From Spirodela intermedia (lineage: Eukaryota > Streptophyta > Magnoliopsida > Alismatales > Araceae): a DNA stretch of 64,000 bases. The notes beneath the pieces were generated by a model that saw only the letters and a program-made list of their open reading frames with translations, made no database searches and was not told the origin of the DNA. Shown piece after piece: positions 62,767-64,000 of this stretch (position 1 is its first letter; every line of letters begins with the position of its first letter). The translations under genes and the position numbers were made by a program. The stretch covers positions 2,990,886 through 3,054,885 of the forward strand of contig LR746267.1 in assembly GCA_902729315.2 (NCBI GenBank), given 5' to 3'.

Positions 62767-63052
62767 GTATTTAACTTATACACCAAAACTAACATAAGTT
62801 CACTATAATGTATTAATCCTATCTAAACTCAGTTTACTTTTCCATTTTGGGACTACATAAATCTTTATCTCTAATGTAAGTGATGTATCTTTATATTTCT
62901 ATATTGTTGATGATATAAACAATGTGTCCATACCAACTATAACTATGCATTAAAATAAGGAAAAAATGGCGTTCATCAAGAATGCAATGAAGGCAACAAT
63001 ACCATTTATAAATATTACTTATATACCATGTCAGAACTAACACGAGCATTCT

Positions 63053-64000
63053 TCATCTACCAGACAAGTCGCAGTTGGTGAGCTTTAATAGAGAGGCAGC
63101 ACTTTTCAACTCGTGCTCTTGTACTTGGCCTGACATGTTGTTGTTGTCTTCTGCCATCTCCAATCTGGCCATGCTGCAACACATCACCAACAAGAAAATG
63201 ATCAAATAAAATCACACTCTAACAGTCAGCATGCATCTTCCCATTAATATTTTCTGTTCTTAATGAGGAGGATGATAATACTAATATTGATTGCATGCTT
63301 GATGAGAAAATAATGAGATAAATAAAGTGTACGGGTATTACTCATAATCAACTGGTTTCTAAGTATAGAGAGCCTTTCGCCTTTGTACAACATCATGAGT
63401 TCTATGTAACAAATTCAAAAGGTGGCTTGCACATAGTAATATGTTGGAATTTCCTCATGCCTAATAGTAAGAAATAAATCTCTTAGTGGAGATAAATGAT
63501 GCCGTCAAAATAAGATCTACTTTTTCAACTCTTACATGGGTCCCAGACTATTGGATGGTTAATACCTTTCACGCTTTATGAGCAATGCTAATTAACCTTT
63601 TCCTATCAACCTATTATTTTGGTTTTTTTCTGAAATTACGCTCGACAGGGTCAATGATGTCAGATGCAACTAATGCGATTTCCAAGCGCCGTTGATGGCG
63701 AGGGGCAGAAAAACAGAGATGCTTAAAAAATGATTCGCCCTAAGATCAATAATCCTACGCACATGAATCGTTGGAAATGACCTGAAGTCCAGGGTAGACA
63801 CTCCTTTCTGGACGTCTTCTTCCTCGATGGCCGCCGGGAATGTCGTCGGCTGATGGTTCCTCAACTCGAACATATCCAGCGGCAGTCTCTCGTGGTGGCC
63901 TTCGTCGTTCTCCGGGCGCTGGAGATCTTGCCCAAGATCGATGCCGCAGAGACGAAGGGGGGACGAAGACGGGGGCGGATCGACCCCTCCTTCGTGAGTC
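63053..64000 (-). CDS. 3' end of an unrecognised gene
   Basis: Exons visible on the minus strand: from the window edge (64000) to 63782, then 63173-63053 (stop TGA 63055-63053). The frame is open from the edge: PPPSSSPPLRLCGIDLGQDL, then PLDMFELRNHQPTTFPAAIE and KGVSTLDF. After the junction it continues MARLEMAEDNNNMSGQ to a C-terminal LLKLTNCDLSGR. The junction (AG, GT donor at 63781; acceptor gttgcag) keeps frame in phase 2. An alternative donor at about 63762 would give a different, less natural ending. The GC-rich first part and AT-rich intron resemble the other genes here. I do not recognise the family; the LRLCGIDLG stretch is hydrophobic but not diagnostic. Confidence 0.55.

Overview
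This is nuclear DNA of a flowering plant. The genes have many short introns with GT/AG borders and encode plant families: purple acid phosphatase, CRM-domain organelle splicing factor, FAX/TMEM14, DUF1997, Derlin and PIG-X. GC-rich first exons that become less GC-rich toward the 3' end look monocot-like, but I cannot name the species. Between the genes lies AT-rich DNA full of decayed LTR retroelements and CT/GA microsatellites.

Layout. (1) 1-3293, + strand: a purple acid phosphatase whose first exon is not visible. (2) 4018-14968, - strand: five compact genes. They are a CAF-type CRM protein (368 aa), a FAX6-like fatty-acid export protein (119 aa), an LTO1/ORAOV1 homologue (148 aa), a DUF1997 protein (355 aa) and a plastid-type protein with a DUF3110-like segment (310 aa). 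Four of the five look organelle-directed. (3) 15.0-25.0 kb: AT-rich, mostly unrecognisable DNA, with a reverse-oriented LTR at 18203-21184 that itself carries an insertion. (4) 25484-43619, + strand: three endomembrane genes. They are a membrane-anchored protein with a permuted papain-like (YiiX/C92-like) signature (548 aa), a Derlin (239 aa, with an ERSE-II site in its promoter) and PIG-X of the GPI mannosyltransferase I complex (5' end unresolved). (5) 44-63 kb: nested retroelements. A Ty1/copia element (46545-51462, TSD TGAAA) sits in a Ty3/gypsy integrase remnant. An older LTR (54378-57715) is split by a younger solo LTR (55200-56837, TSD GTACG). A third LTR of the same family is at 60826-62766 (TSD GTATT). 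(6) 63053-64000, - strand: the 3' end of an unrecognised gene that runs off the window.

Exon models were built by hand from GT/AG borders, reading-frame phase and remembered family conservation. For the complete models the exon lengths sum to multiples of three with no internal stop. The least expected observation is in the LTR family of region 5 and 18-21 kb. All four copies carry an snRNA-type upstream element (close to RTCCCACATCG) followed, exactly 24 nt later, by a TATA box. That is the spacing of plant U6-type (Pol III) promoters. A GC-rich stretch and T-runs follow, so the family may drive a short non-coding RNA.
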